Assembly: GCA_046756245.1 (NCBI GenBank)
Contig: JBHHVZ010000052.1
Coordinates: forward strand, 1-19,607
Length of the DNA stretch: 19,607 bases
Direction: 5' to 3'
DNA from: G021776435 sp046756245
GTDB lineage: Bacteria > Pseudomonadota > Alphaproteobacteria > Caulobacterales > Parvularculaceae
Every line of letters starts with the position of its first letter. The stretch's first letter is position 1. Shown piece by piece: positions 7,466 through 14,569 of this stretch. The position numbers were made by a program, and so were the translations under genes. Below the pieces are notes generated by a model. The model had not been told where the DNA came from and did no database searches. It saw only the letters and a program-made list of their open reading frames with translations.

Positions 7466-7848
7466 GGAGAGTCGGACGCATCGCCGTCAGGCTCGACGAT
7501 TTCAACCGCCTGCCCGCTTTCAGCAACCTCCCGTTCCTTTTGCGCTTTCCAGCGCTCAAAGGCGGCTTCCTTCTCGGCCCGCGAGCGCGCCTCGCCGATC
7601 GCCCGGTCGACGGCGATCGTCGAGGCCGAATCGTCGCCCGTCAGATAGCAGCGGTCTTCCTGCGATAGACAGCGCTGCATGCAGGCCGAGCGCGCCGGCC
7701 CTTCGTTAATCTCGGTACAGGAAAGCTGGCACTGGTTGTGAGCGCCCTGGCAGCGGTCCTCGGCGTAGTCGAAGGGCGGATAGACGCAAGCAGAAAGCAG
7801 CAACACGGCCGCCGCGCCGGAAACAAAACCAATCCAAACGCGCTTCAT
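7462..7848 (-). CDS. Small cysteine-rich lipoprotein with twin CX3C motif, function unknown
   Basis: The 128-residue product starts MKRVWIGFVSGAAAVLLLSAC, a lipoprotein signal peptide with lipobox LSAC and lipidation at C21. The mature part holds six cysteines, C33, C40, C44, C56, C60 and C67, in the mirror-symmetric spacing C-x6-C-x3-C-x11-C-x3-C-x6-C. This would suit two antiparallel helices tied by disulfides in the periplasm. A charged helical tail follows (about 85-118, with EARSRAEKEAAFERWKAQKE). I chose the ATG at 7848 because it begins the signal peptide; a GTG at 7878 in the same frame would only add a polar extension. I do not recognise the family. It is convergent with the LytTR gene, and their stop codons overlap. 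Confidence 0.75.
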   Translation of the reverse strand: MKRVWIGFVSGAAAVLLLSACVYPPFDYAEDRCQGAHNQCQLSCTEINEGPARSACMQRCLSQEDRCYLTGDDSASTIAVDRAIGEARSRAEKEAAFERWKAQKEREVAESGQAVEIVEPDGDASDSP

Positions 7849-7920
7849 CGAAAAGACCCAATTCAAGTGATGGCGCACCGGCGATTCTAATCCGCGTGCG
7901 TTAAGATATTCGCTACAGAC

Positions 7921-8379
7921 TTACCCCAGCGCCTCTTTCATCAGCGCGCCGGCGCGGGAGAAATCCATGGCGCCGGAATAGCGCTCTTTGAGCGCGCCCA
8001 TGCACTTGCCCATGTCTTTGAGGCCGGAGGCGTCGAACTCCTTAATCACCTCGGCGACGGCGCCCTTTATTTCATCTTCGGAAAGCTGGCGCGGCATGAA
8101 CTCGCGGATCACGTCGATCTCCGCGCGCTCCTGCTCGGCGAGGTCGGGCCGGGCGCCGTCTTCATAAGCTTTCGAGCTTTCTTCGCGCTGTTTCACCATC
8201 TTGGCGAGGATGGCGAGAATCTCCTCATCGCTCACGCCTTCACAGCGGTCCTCGCCGCGCGCAGCGATATCGCGGTCTTTGATGGCGGCGTTGATGAGGC
8301 GGAGCGTCGAGACCCGGAGTTTCTGGCCCTTCGCCTTCATGGCCTCTTTTAGTGCGGCGCCGATATCTTCTCGCAGCAT
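7921..8379 (-). CDS. yqeY: GatB/YqeY-domain protein
   Basis: The 152-residue protein matches YqeY over its whole length: MLREDIGAALKEAMKAKGQ at the N-terminus, LRLINAAIKDRDIAAR (about 26-41), EILAILAKMVKQREESSKAY (about 53-72) and EIDVIREFMPRQLSEDEI (about 86-103). YqeY is the tail domain of the GatB amidotransferase subunit as a free protein and is thought to bind tRNA-like substrates; its exact job is not settled. GGAG lies about eight bases upstream of the ATG. It is divergent from carA with a 224-bp region between. In related bacteria it tends to lie near dnaG-rpoD; here three accessory genes intervene. Confidence 0.93.
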   Translation of the reverse strand: MLREDIGAALKEAMKAKGQKLRVSTLRLINAAIKDRDIAARGEDRCEGVSDEEILAILAKMVKQREESSKAYEDGARPDLAEQERAEIDVIREFMPRQLSEDEIKGAVAEVIKEFDASGLKDMGKCMGALKERYSGAMDFSRAGALMKEALG

Positions 8380-8461
8380 AAGGCTTCTCCAAATCGTTCA
8401 ATGACGCGGCGACTTTCCGCCCGCAGCGTTCTCTAATTCCAGTTAATGGATTGTTTTAATT

Positions 8462-8481
8462 GGATAATCCGCCGTTTATCC
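8462..8481. promoter_or_regulatory. Inverted repeat GGATAA-N8-TTATCC upstream of the carA promoter
   Basis: Perfect 6-bp arms (8462-8467 and 8476-8481) are separated by eight bases, and the repeat ends four bases before the candidate carA -35 element. The position suits an operator for a dimeric regulator. Arms this short can arise by chance in AT-richer intergenic DNA, so this is a suggestion only. Confidence 0.3.
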
Positions 8482-8485
8482 GTTC

Positions 8486-8514
8486 TTGACCCTGTTAACG
8501 CTTTCGCCTAGCTT
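8486..8514 (+). promoter_or_regulatory. Candidate sigma-70 promoter of carA
   Basis: A -35 TTGACC (8486-8491), a 17-base spacer and a -10 TAGCTT (8509-8514) are seen. Transcription would start near 8521, leaving a leader of about 80 bases before carA. This is the best hexamer pair in the yqeY-carA gap. I saw no attenuator hairpin with a T-run in the leader. Confidence 0.5.
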
Positions 8515-8603
8515 CCCGGCGATTTGCGCGCCGGGCGGACTCACGTCGCCGCTCACGTCCGGTTACAACGCGTTAATATCGAGCCGGAAACAGATATGCC
8601 CCC

Positions 8604-9773
8604 ATGCGCGTAAGTCAAGCGTCCGCTCCTCACAAAACAGCCCTGCTGGTGCTGGCCGACGGAACGGCGTTCCGCGGCTGCGGCCTTGGCGCTACCGGAG
8701 AGACGGTCGGCGAGGTCTGCTTCAACACCGCCATGACCGGCTATCAGGAGATTCTCACGGACCCTTCCTATGCGATGCAGATCATCGCATTCACCTTCCC
8801 CCATGTCGGCAATACGGGGGTCAACAATGAAGACGCCGAGAACGCCTCGCCGGCGGCTGCGACAGCGGCCCGCGGCGCTATCTTCCGCGCCCCTGTCACC
8901 AGCCCGTCGAACTATCGCGCCCAGCTCGATCTCTCAGCCTGGATGAAGCGGCGCGGCATTGTCGGGATTTCCGGCGTCGATACGCGGGCGCTTACCGCAC
9001 GCATCCGCGAAAACGGCATGCCCCACGGCGTCATTGCACACAGCGTCGCAGGCCGGTTCGATATCGAGGCGCTGGCCGCGCACGCACGCGACTGGCCCGG
9101 ACTCGAAGGCCGCGACCTCGCTCGTGACGTAACGACGCTTCACCCTTTCGAACACATCGAGGCCGGCTGGCGCTGGAATGAGGGTTATGGCCGCGGGAGC
9201 GCAGATGGCCCGCATCTCATCGTTATCGATTTCGGCGTGAAGCGCAATATTCTGCGCCGGCTAGCCGAAGAAGGCTGCCGCGTAAGCGTCGTGCCGGCGA
9301 CGGCGACTGTTGAAGACATCCTGTCGAAGGCGCCCGACGCGGTCGTTCTTTCGAACGGACCTGGCGATCCGGCGGCCACCGGAGAATACGCCGTTCCCGT
9401 GATCCGTGCACTGATTAAAAAGAAGATTCCGATTCTGGGAATTTGTCTCGGCCACCAGATTCTGGCGCTCGCCGCCGGCGCGAAAACGAAAAAGATGGCG
9501 CAGGGACATCACGGCGCCAATCATCCGGTGAAAGATCTCGCCACGGGCAAGGTCGAAATCGTTTCCATGAATCATGGATTTACTGTCGACAGCGCGTCGC
9601 TGCCGGAAAATGCGAAGGAAACCCATGTCTCCTTATTCGACGGCTCGAACTGCGGGATCGCGTTGACTGACGCGCCGGCTTTTTCGGTGCAATACCATCC
9701 GGAAGCCTCGCCCGGCCCGCACGACAGCTTTTATATTTTCAAACGATGTATAGAGGGTCCGTGCGCGGCCTGA
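8604..9773 (+). CDS. carA: Carbamoyl-phosphate synthetase small (glutaminase) subunit CarA
   Basis: CarA hydrolyses glutamine and channels ammonia to CarB for carbamoyl phosphate, used in arginine and pyrimidine synthesis. The N-terminal CPSase domain has ALLVLADGTAFRGCGLG (about 14-30) and VGEVCFNTAMTGYQEILTDP (about 35-54). The class I glutamine amidotransferase domain (about 203-389) has the nucleophile C281 in LGICLGHQ, and H365 with E367 in YHPEASPGPHD. The 389-residue length is normal. No strong Shine-Dalgarno is visible; a second ATG at 8596 is out of frame. In most related genomes carB follows closely, but here it starts 5 kb away with its own upstream region. Confidence 0.97.
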   Translation: MRVSQASAPHKTALLVLADGTAFRGCGLGATGETVGEVCFNTAMTGYQEILTDPSYAMQIIAFTFPHVGNTGVNNEDAENASPAAATAARGAIFRAPVTSPSNYRAQLDLSAWMKRRGIVGISGVDTRALTARIRENGMPHGVIAHSVAGRFDIEALAAHARDWPGLEGRDLARDVTTLHPFEHIEAGWRWNEGYGRGSADGPHLIVIDFGVKRNILRRLAEEGCRVSVVPATATVEDILSKAPDAVVLSNGPGDPAATGEYAVPVIRALIKKKIPILGICLGHQILALAAGAKTKKMAQGHHGANHPVKDLATGKVEIVSMNHGFTVDSASLPENAKETHVSLFDGSNCGIALTDAPAFSVQYHPEASPGPHDSFYIFKRCIEGPCAA

Positions 9774-9810
9774 CCGTTCGCGAAGCGGCGGCTCCTGCGA
9801 TCAGTCAGGA

Positions 9811-10410
9811 TCAGCAATGCTGATAGGCGGACTGAACCGGTTGAACCAATTTCGGCGAAGACCCAAACCCGTAAGAGTCGACATGGGCGTTGGCGTTTTC
9901 CCAATACCGTTTAGCGCTTTCAGCGGTAAAGGCGAGATTTTCGCGAAACGCTTTCCGCGTGCTTGGAGAGCGGGCCAGATAAAGACGATTTCCGTGCAAC
10001 GTCCAAATGACGGAATCGTCCGTGTCAAGTGTTCCAGCAGCAATGGTCTCGGTGCAATAGCCGCCATAAGCGGGCGCGAAACGCGCCAGATCTACATCCA
10101 ATCTTTCGCCTTTTTTTCCTGACGAAATTTGATGGATCGCGCCATTACGGCGGATCGAAAATCCTTCGTCGCTTCTCATGGATTGACGCTCGCCGGCCTG
10201 AACGGCCGTATCATCAACCGCCCGTGTCATTGAGACGCCGTCATTGATGGAATTCAAACCACGCTGCTCAATCGCCGCTTCGAGTGAAGCCTGCAATCGA
10301 GCGCGTTCAAAGTCGTATGCGACTTCGACCGGCGATCGGTCCTGCGCGCCGAAGGGCGCGGATGACGTCGCAAAAAAAGCAGTGATAAAAAGCGGAGCCA
10401 GGAAATACAT
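9811..10410 (-). CDS. Secreted YHS-domain-like protein
   Basis: The 199-residue protein begins with a signal peptide (MYFLAPLFITAFFATSSA, cleavage likely near residue 22). The C-terminal half resembles the YHS family of metal-site domains: FAPAYGGYCTETIAAGT (about 111-127), SVIWTLHGNRLYLARSPSTR (about 133-152) and a closing helix, AFRENLAFTAESAKRYWENA (about 154-173). In this family a YxGYC...dp.aW.I.gkLYL pattern is usual. The N-terminal half (about 25-105) is not recognised. The ATG at 10410 is chosen because AAGGAGA lies five bases upstream and the signal peptide begins there; an upstream in-frame start at 10458 would mask it. It is convergent with carA. Substrate or metal is unknown. Confidence 0.7.
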   Translation of the reverse strand: MYFLAPLFITAFFATSSAPFGAQDRSPVEVAYDFERARLQASLEAAIEQRGLNSINDGVSMTRAVDDTAVQAGERQSMRSDEGFSIRRNGAIHQISSGKKGERLDVDLARFAPAYGGYCTETIAAGTLDTDDSVIWTLHGNRLYLARSPSTRKAFRENLAFTAESAKRYWENANAHVDSYGFGSSPKLVQPVQSAYQHC

Positions 10411-10415
10411 ACGGG

Positions 10416-10422
10416 TCTCCTT
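10416..10422 (-). promoter_or_regulatory. Strong ribosome-binding site deciding the YHS protein start
   Basis: AAGGAGA on the minus strand lies five bases before the ATG at 10410. This near-perfect site, with the signal peptide that follows, rules out the longer upstream start. Confidence 0.8.
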
Positions 10423-10511
10423 CGGTTTCAATAAAAAGATAGGCGCGCCCGCGCACACGAGCTATTCACTGTTGATCAGCCGCGATCACGAGACGCCTAT
10501 CGTTTAGTGAG

Positions 10512-10542
10512 GCGCGGCGTGAAGTCCGTGAGCGCGCCGCGC
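10512..10542. other. GC-rich stem-loop between the YHS gene and the metallo-hydrolase
   Basis: Arms GCGCGGCGTG (10512-10521) and CGCGCCGCGC (10533-10542) pair over ten positions, with one T-G wobble, around an 11-base loop. No T-run follows on either strand, so it is not a standard intrinsic terminator. It sits 37 bases upstream of the metallo-hydrolase start and could shape its leader RNA. Confidence 0.5.
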
Positions 10543-10579
10543 GGTTTCATTTGGCCGCCATCAACGCTATCAAGGCCGT

Positions 10580-11254
10580 ATGAACGACAAACCGCCCCCT
10601 TTTCAGGTCAAGGTCGTGCCGGTCACGCCTTTCCAGCAGAACTGCTCGATCATTCGCGCGCCGGACGGGGCGGCGGCTGTCGTCGACCCCGGCGGCGAGC
10701 CTGAAAAGATCCTCAAAGCCGCTGAGGAATTCGACGCAAGGATTGAAAAGATCTGGCTCACGCACGGCCATCTGGATCACGCCGGCGGGGCGCAAGCGAT
10801 CAAGCGCGCGACTGGCGCGCCGATTGAAGGTCCGCACAAAGACGAAGTCTTCTGGCTCGATCAGATCGAGGAAACCGGCAGGCGTTATGGCCTTGCAGGC
10901 GGTGAAAACTGCACGCCGGACCGCTGGCTCGACGACGGCGACGCGCTGACCCTCGACGGCCTGGAATTCAAGGTCGCCTTTACGCCCGGCCACACCCCGG
11001 GGCATGTGGTGATCTATAACGAAGAAGCGCGGCTCGCTTTCGTCGGCGACGTCATTTTCGCCGGCTCGATCGGGCGCACCGACTTCCCGCGCGGCGACCA
11101 TCAGACGCTGATCAACTCGATCACAGGGAAACTCTGGCCGCTCGGCGACGACATGCGCTTTGTGCCCGGCCACGGCCCGATGTCGACTTTCGGCCGCGAG
11201 CGCCAGTCCAATCCGTTTGTTTCGGATTCGGCTCTTTCCAAAAACGGGCCTTAG
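10580..11254 (+). CDS. Metallo-beta-lactamase-fold hydrolase, YcbL/GloC-like (type II glyoxalase)
   Basis: The 224-residue protein has the full binuclear metal site: THGHLDHAGG (H62, H64, D66, H67), H138 in TPGHTPGH, D157 in FVGDVIF, and H198 in VPGHGP. The GRTDFPRGDHQTLINSI stretch (about 165-181) and the small size without the C-terminal glyoxalase II domain fit the YcbL/GloC group, which hydrolyses S-lactoylglutathione or related thioesters. Other thioesterase roles are possible. It is alone on its strand between the divergent YHS gene and the RraB-like gene 168 bases downstream. Translation begins at 10580; a strong Shine-Dalgarno is not obvious. Confidence 0.9.
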   Translation: MNDKPPPFQVKVVPVTPFQQNCSIIRAPDGAAAVVDPGGEPEKILKAAEEFDARIEKIWLTHGHLDHAGGAQAIKRATGAPIEGPHKDEVFWLDQIEETGRRYGLAGGENCTPDRWLDDGDALTLDGLEFKVAFTPGHTPGHVVIYNEEARLAFVGDVIFAGSIGRTDFPRGDHQTLINSITGKLWPLGDDMRFVPGHGPMSTFGRERQSNPFVSDSALSKNGP

Positions 11255-11422
11255 CGACGGGGCTGGCGGATACGCCGTTGAATCGAGACCGTCTTTTAGA
11301 AAGTGCGTGCAGCTTGCGTGCGTTATACAGCTTTTAATTGAATCTGTTTTTACTGCACACGTTTACAAATTGTTTCTCCCGGCCGCGCGAGGCTTCGCAA
11401 AACAGCGGTCGAAGGGGGCTCT

Positions 11423-11806
11423 ATGATCGATTTTACAAACATCTTCAGGAGGAAACCGGCGCTGGCCATGGGCTCGCCAAAGGCGAACGACCAGGTGCGC
11501 GTCAAGCTCGCCTATTACGGCGACGAAGGCGCAGATCCGCGTCATGTGATCCACTACGCCTATCCGCTGATCGGCGCCGATCTGTCGCTTCGGCCGGAAA
11601 TGATCGAGGCTTTGCGCGGGCGCGGTTTCGTGGTTCGCGACGCAACCGCCCATGACGGCCTCGCTCTGGAACACCACAGCGCGGTTGCGTCTGAGGATTT
11701 CGACCTGCTGACGGCGGAGCTGTCCGGCTGGTTCGCCGCCCGCGAGTGGGATTACGACGGCTGGGAATGCGCCGTCGTCGCGCCCGTAAAGAAACAGGCC
11801 TGTTAA
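11423..11806 (+). CDS. RraB-family protein (regulator of RNase E)
   Basis: The 127-residue protein has the RraB pattern: KLAYYGDEGADPRHVIHYAY (about 28-47), with the 'DEG..PR.v.H' signature, then a Gf.v helix-strand stretch (RGRGFVVRDATAHDG) and the closing EWDYDGWECAVV (about 108-119). In E. coli RraB binds RNase E and inhibits RNA decay; whether this protein does so is inferred from family only. GGGGG with good spacing (about 11414-11418) precedes the ATG. The gene runs toward the Vgb-like gene, leaving 26 bases between their stops. An in-frame ATG at residue 16 is a possible later start. Confidence 0.75.
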   Translation: MIDFTNIFRRKPALAMGSPKANDQVRVKLAYYGDEGADPRHVIHYAYPLIGADLSLRPEMIEALRGRGFVVRDATAHDGLALEHHSAVASEDFDLLTAELSGWFAAREWDYDGWECAVVAPVKKQAC

Positions 11807-11832
11807 ATCCCGTCTCTTGGTGCTCGATTCCC

Positions 11833-12849
11833 TTATTCCGCGCCGTCCGGTTCAACGATGGCGCGGCCGATAGTGTTGGCGTCGGTCCCGAACCAGACTG
11901 CGCCGGAGGGCTGATGGTAGTGCATGTGGCGGACCGTGCCGCCGCCCGAAGGAACCGGCGTGGAGCTGACAAAGCTTTCCGTTTTGGGATCGAAGCCGAT
12001 GAAGAGATTGGGCTGCGGGCCGGTTGCGACCATCCAGAGCCGGTCATGGCTGTCGGCGGCCATGCCATAGGGTCGTGCGTCTTCGCCCGGCGGCATCAAC
12101 CATTCTTCAACGTCATCGGTTTTCGGATCGTATGCGCCAAGCCGACCGGTCGCATAATCCACGTACCAGACGCGCCCGTCCGACGTGACGTCGAGCCGAC
12201 GCGGACGGGCTCCATCGCGCGGCAGCGCGATTTCTTCAAGCGCCATGGTCGCGGGATCGATTCGGGCGAGCTTGTTGGTCCCGAACAACGCGGCCCAGAC
12301 GATCCCGTCCGGCGCAATCCTGATGCCATAGGGTCGCGAGCGTGCGGTTTTGGAAGCAACGAGATCGACCTTTCGGCTTTCCATATTGAGCCGGCCGACG
12401 AAATTGCCGCCCTGCACGGTGAACCAGATGTTCCCATCGCCGTCGAATACAAGCGTGTGCGGATCGCGCGCTGCTGAATCCGGCATGGGAATCTTTTCGA
12501 GCGCGCCCGATTGAGGGTCGTAGCGCCCAATGAGCGACTTGCGATTTCCCGCATACCAGACATAGCCGTCAGCATCGACAACGAGATTATGCGGGCCCGA
12601 CCCCGCTTCAAGCTGGACTTTGGTCATGTCGCCGGTTTCGACGTCGAGCCGGGCGAGAAAACCGGCCCGCTGGCCGACAAACCAGACCGATGAAGCGCTT
12701 TCGGCGAATGGATCGCGCGGGCGCGCGTTCTCCCAGGGAACGCGCCATTCCTTGATGTCGACCGTCGTCGTTTCGGCGGCCGGCCGAGCCGGAACGGTTG
12801 CGGGAATTAGCCCGGCGGCCAACGCCAGTGAAATCAGGGCTGCGCGCAT
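11833..12849 (-). CDS. Periplasmic Vgb-like (streptogramin lyase-type) beta-propeller protein
   Basis: The 338-residue protein has a signal peptide (MRAALISLALAAGLIPATVPA) and about seven propeller repeats, each with a D/G-x-x-W[FY] core followed by R[LI]D or RYDP, such as DADGYVWYAGN, DGDGNIWFTVQ, SDGRVWYVDY and HDRLWMVATG. Virginiamycin B lyase shares this fold and is cytoplasmic; export here and the lack of an evident E-x-H catalytic pair argue against streptogramin resistance. I would annotate it only as a Vgb/NHL-type propeller of unknown ligand. The ATG at 12849 is chosen because of the purine-rich GGAGGAGGGA just upstream and the signal peptide; an earlier in-frame start at 12987 gives a non-secretory extension. 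No partner gene is obvious. Confidence 0.8.
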   Translation of the reverse strand: MRAALISLALAAGLIPATVPARPAAETTTVDIKEWRVPWENARPRDPFAESASSVWFVGQRAGFLARLDVETGDMTKVQLEAGSGPHNLVVDADGYVWYAGNRKSLIGRYDPQSGALEKIPMPDSAARDPHTLVFDGDGNIWFTVQGGNFVGRLNMESRKVDLVASKTARSRPYGIRIAPDGIVWAALFGTNKLARIDPATMALEEIALPRDGARPRRLDVTSDGRVWYVDYATGRLGAYDPKTDDVEEWLMPPGEDARPYGMAADSHDRLWMVATGPQPNLFIGFDPKTESFVSSTPVPSGGGTVRHMHYHQPSGAVWFGTDANTIGRAIVEPDGAE

Positions 12850-12860
12850 TCCCTCCTCCC
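12850..12860 (-). promoter_or_regulatory. Ribosome-binding site deciding the Vgb-like protein start
   Basis: GGGAGGAGGGA on the minus strand lies directly before the ATG at 12849. Together with the signal peptide it supports this start over the one 138 bases upstream. Confidence 0.75.
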
Positions 12861-13014
12861 GAATAGGCTGCAGCCGGTGACCGCGCTTGCGCTGAAAAAG
12901 GTAGCACAGCTTGGCGTGACGCGCCATTAGGGAGAGATTTCGACAGTCCCAAAGCGCGCGCCAGGCGGCGCTGATCGGAATTACCAAGCGAATACGCCGT
13001 AGACGGATGCCGGC

Positions 13015-13682
13015 TCAGTCGTCATCGTAACTGTCCCTTAGACGCAGCCATTCCATCCCGTAGGAAAGGCCTTCTTCGTCGCGTCCCTTCGGCACGATGT
13101 CGAGGAGATGATACGCGCCCATGAAATTCTCAAGACCGCGGGCGTAGGCGGAATAGGTATGATAGACTTGTCCGTCGTCGGCTTTCGCAAAGACGCTTAT
13201 CCCCGGCGCTTCTCTGGACGGAAAACTGCTGTTTTCCCGGAAATTGTAATAGGCCTTGCCGTTCAGCTCGTCGTCGGTGAAGGAGACATGAAAGTCCAGC
13301 CCATCCGCTTCCTGAACGCTTCAAGTTTTTCCAGCGGCGCCTTTGAAATCGTTGCGAGCGCGACGTCGCGATGCGCGAGGTGGACGACGGACGGATTGTA
13401 ATGGTCGGCGATGAACGAACAGGACTTGCAGCCCGCCTCCCATTCTGGATCGAACATGAAATGATAGACGATAAGCTGGTTCTTACCGTCAAAAAGATCG
13501 CTCAGGCTTTCGCGCCCGTTGGGACCGTCGAAAACGTATTTCTTCTCAACCTTCATCCAGGGCAGGGCCTGGCGTTCCTGAATCAGCGCGTCTCTCCCGC
13601 GCGAATGCGCCTTTTCTTTTTCGAGCAATTCAAGGCGGGCTTTCAACCATTCGTCCTGCGAGACGACTCGGCCTGTTTTCAT
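13015..13682 (-). pseudogene. DUF899 thioredoxin-like protein, broken by a frameshifting internal deletion
   Basis: The 5' part (13682 down to about 13290) encodes a normal DUF899 start: VVSQDEWLKARLELLEKEKA, WMKVEKKYVFDGPNG, the conserved LIVYHFMFDPEWEAGCKSCS, and EKLEAFRKRMGW. It then shifts frame and stops at 13263. In another frame the family resumes at DFHVSFTDDELNGKAYYNF, then REAPGISVFAKADDGQVYHT, and ends at TGA 13015 with YDDD. About 14 residues usual here (a FPWVSS...DFN block) are missing at the join. Restoring 43 bases would make one frame of 237 codons. The start ATG at 13682 has AGG-rich sequence upstream; a GTG three bases earlier is possible. DUF899 proteins are thioredoxin-fold proteins of unsettled role; this copy is likely inactive. 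Confidence 0.85.
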
Positions 13683-13709
13683 CACCTTTCTCCCCTTTGA
13701 TCCGTACCC

Positions 13710-13754
13710 GGTCCGGCGAGCGGCGGCGCTGCCGGCGCCGCGTTTCGCCGGATC
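13710..13754. other. Long nested stem-loop between the SRPBCC gene and the DUF899 pseudogene
   Basis: The outer arms 13710-13719 (with TCCGGCGA) and 13745-13754 (with TCGCCGGA) pair over ten positions with one wobble. Inside, after a 3x3 internal loop, GCGGCGC (13723-13729) pairs with GCGCCGC (13735-13741) around a five-base loop. It lies 10 bases past the stop of the SRPBCC gene. No T-run follows on the minus strand, so it may protect the 3' end of the mRNA or act with Rho rather than as an intrinsic terminator. Confidence 0.6.
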
Positions 13755-13763
13755 CGCTTAACC

Positions 13764-14186
13764 TTACATCATGACGCGGCGCAGACGGACGAAATGTTCG
13801 TCCCAGCCGGCGTCGTGGCTCGCCGCCGTCGTGAATGCGTCCGCGCCGACCTTGTCAAAGCCTTCGTGAACAAGCGTCAGCACGGTGCCGCCGCCCACAG
13901 CCTCGAGCGTCCAGGTGCACGTGGTCTCCTCGCCCTTCAGCCATTCATGAGTGAAAGTGTGCACAAGACGCTCATGCGGTTTGGCCTCAAGCACGCGTCC
14001 CCAGCAGAGCTTTTCACCTTCTTTACCCGGACTGTTGGTGAGCAGGATATAATCGCCGCCCTCTTTCAAATCGGCGCCGCCGCGGTGAAACCATTCGGCG
14101 AGCTTGTCGGCTTCGGTCAGAAACTTCCAGACATGCGCCGGCGGCGCTTTCAGGAATACGGTCTTGACGATTTTTGACTGTGTCAT
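13764..14186 (-). CDS. SRPBCC-domain protein (AHSA1/START-like), second gene of the ArsR operon
   Basis: The 140-residue protein follows the AHSA1-type SRPBCC pattern: IVKTVFLKAPPAHVWKFLTE (about 6-25), the motif DKLAEWF (about 27-33), GGDYILLTNS, GRVLEAKPHERLVHTF (about 63-78), TCTWTLEAVGGGTVLTLVHEGF (about 89-110) and a C-terminal helix. The fold binds hydrophobic ligands; the ligand is not known. The ATG overlaps the ArsR stop in an ATGA (14183-14186), and GAGGAG lies upstream. ArsR-SRPBCC pairs are widespread and the SRPBCC protein is usually the regulated product. Confidence 0.9.
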   Translation of the reverse strand: MTQSKIVKTVFLKAPPAHVWKFLTEADKLAEWFHRGGADLKEGGDYILLTNSPGKEGEKLCWGRVLEAKPHERLVHTFTHEWLKGEETTCTWTLEAVGGGTVLTLVHEGFDKVGADAFTTAASHDAGWDEHFVRLRRVMM

Positions 14187-14524
14187 GAGTTCTTCTCCTC
14201 GATTTCCTTCTCCACGGCTTCTTTGAGTTTGGCGAGACGTTCGTCCCAGAACCGGTCGAACTGGCGAATCCAGTCGGCGGCGACCTTCAGCGCCGGCGGG
14301 TTGAGCTGATTGATGCGCTCGCGTCCCTTCGCTTTGACCGTGATGAGCCCCCCTTCCCTAAGGACAGCGAGATGCTTGGCGACGGCCGGCCGGCTGATGT
14401 CGAAATGCGCGGCGATATCGGCGACAGGCCGGTCGCGCTCGGCCAGCATGGCGATGATTGCGCGTCTTGTCGGATCCGCGATGGCGCGGAAGACGGCCTG
14501 GTCGGTATCGGCGGGGCGGGTCAT
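14183..14524 (-). CDS. ArsR-family winged-helix repressor, first gene of the ArsR-SRPBCC operon
   Basis: The 113-residue protein has the ArsR winged helix: DPTRRAIIAMLAERDRPVADIAAHFDISRPAVAKHLAVLREGGLITVKAKGRE (about 17-69), with SRPAVAKHLAVL as recognition helix, and a C-terminal helix, AADWIRQFDRFWDERLAKLKEAVEKE. It has no arsenic- or metal-sensing cysteine near the DNA-binding helix, so it is not a classical metalloid sensor. It should repress its own operon through the two repeats between -35 and the start codon (14531-14569). The short leader has no Shine-Dalgarno. It is divergent from carB. Confidence 0.92.
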   Translation of the reverse strand: MTRPADTDQAVFRAIADPTRRAIIAMLAERDRPVADIAAHFDISRPAVAKHLAVLREGGLITVKAKGRERINQLNPPALKVAADWIRQFDRFWDERLAKLKEAVEKEIEEKNS

Positions 14525-14530
14525 ATATAA

Positions 14531-14569
14531 AACCTTTTGGTTTCTTTTTATAAGTAACCTTTTGGTTTC
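14531..14569. promoter_or_regulatory. Two identical 14-bp operators for the ArsR-family repressor
   Basis: AACCTTTTGGTTTC occurs at 14531-14544 and again at 14556-14569, 25 bases apart. Each copy contains the palindrome AACC-N4-GGTT. The upstream copy lies inside the spacer of the promoter and the downstream copy covers the likely transcription start and ends a few bases before the ATG. This arrangement predicts tight autorepression by the adjacent ArsR-family protein. Confidence 0.8.

Noticed and set aside
8440..8460. A possible CtrA site (TTAA-N7-TTAA) in the yqeY-carA gap
   Set aside because: The two TTAA halves (as in GTTAATGG and TTTTAATT) are separated by nine bases rather than seven, so it does not fit the consensus.
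11833..12849. Streptogramin (virginiamycin B) resistance lyase
   Set aside because: The fold fits, but the protein has a signal peptide and I see no clear catalytic E-x-H pair, so a resistance call would be unsafe.
14183..14524. Arsenic-sensing ArsR
   Set aside because: The protein lacks the cysteine pair of metalloid sensors and its partner is an SRPBCC protein rather than ars genes.
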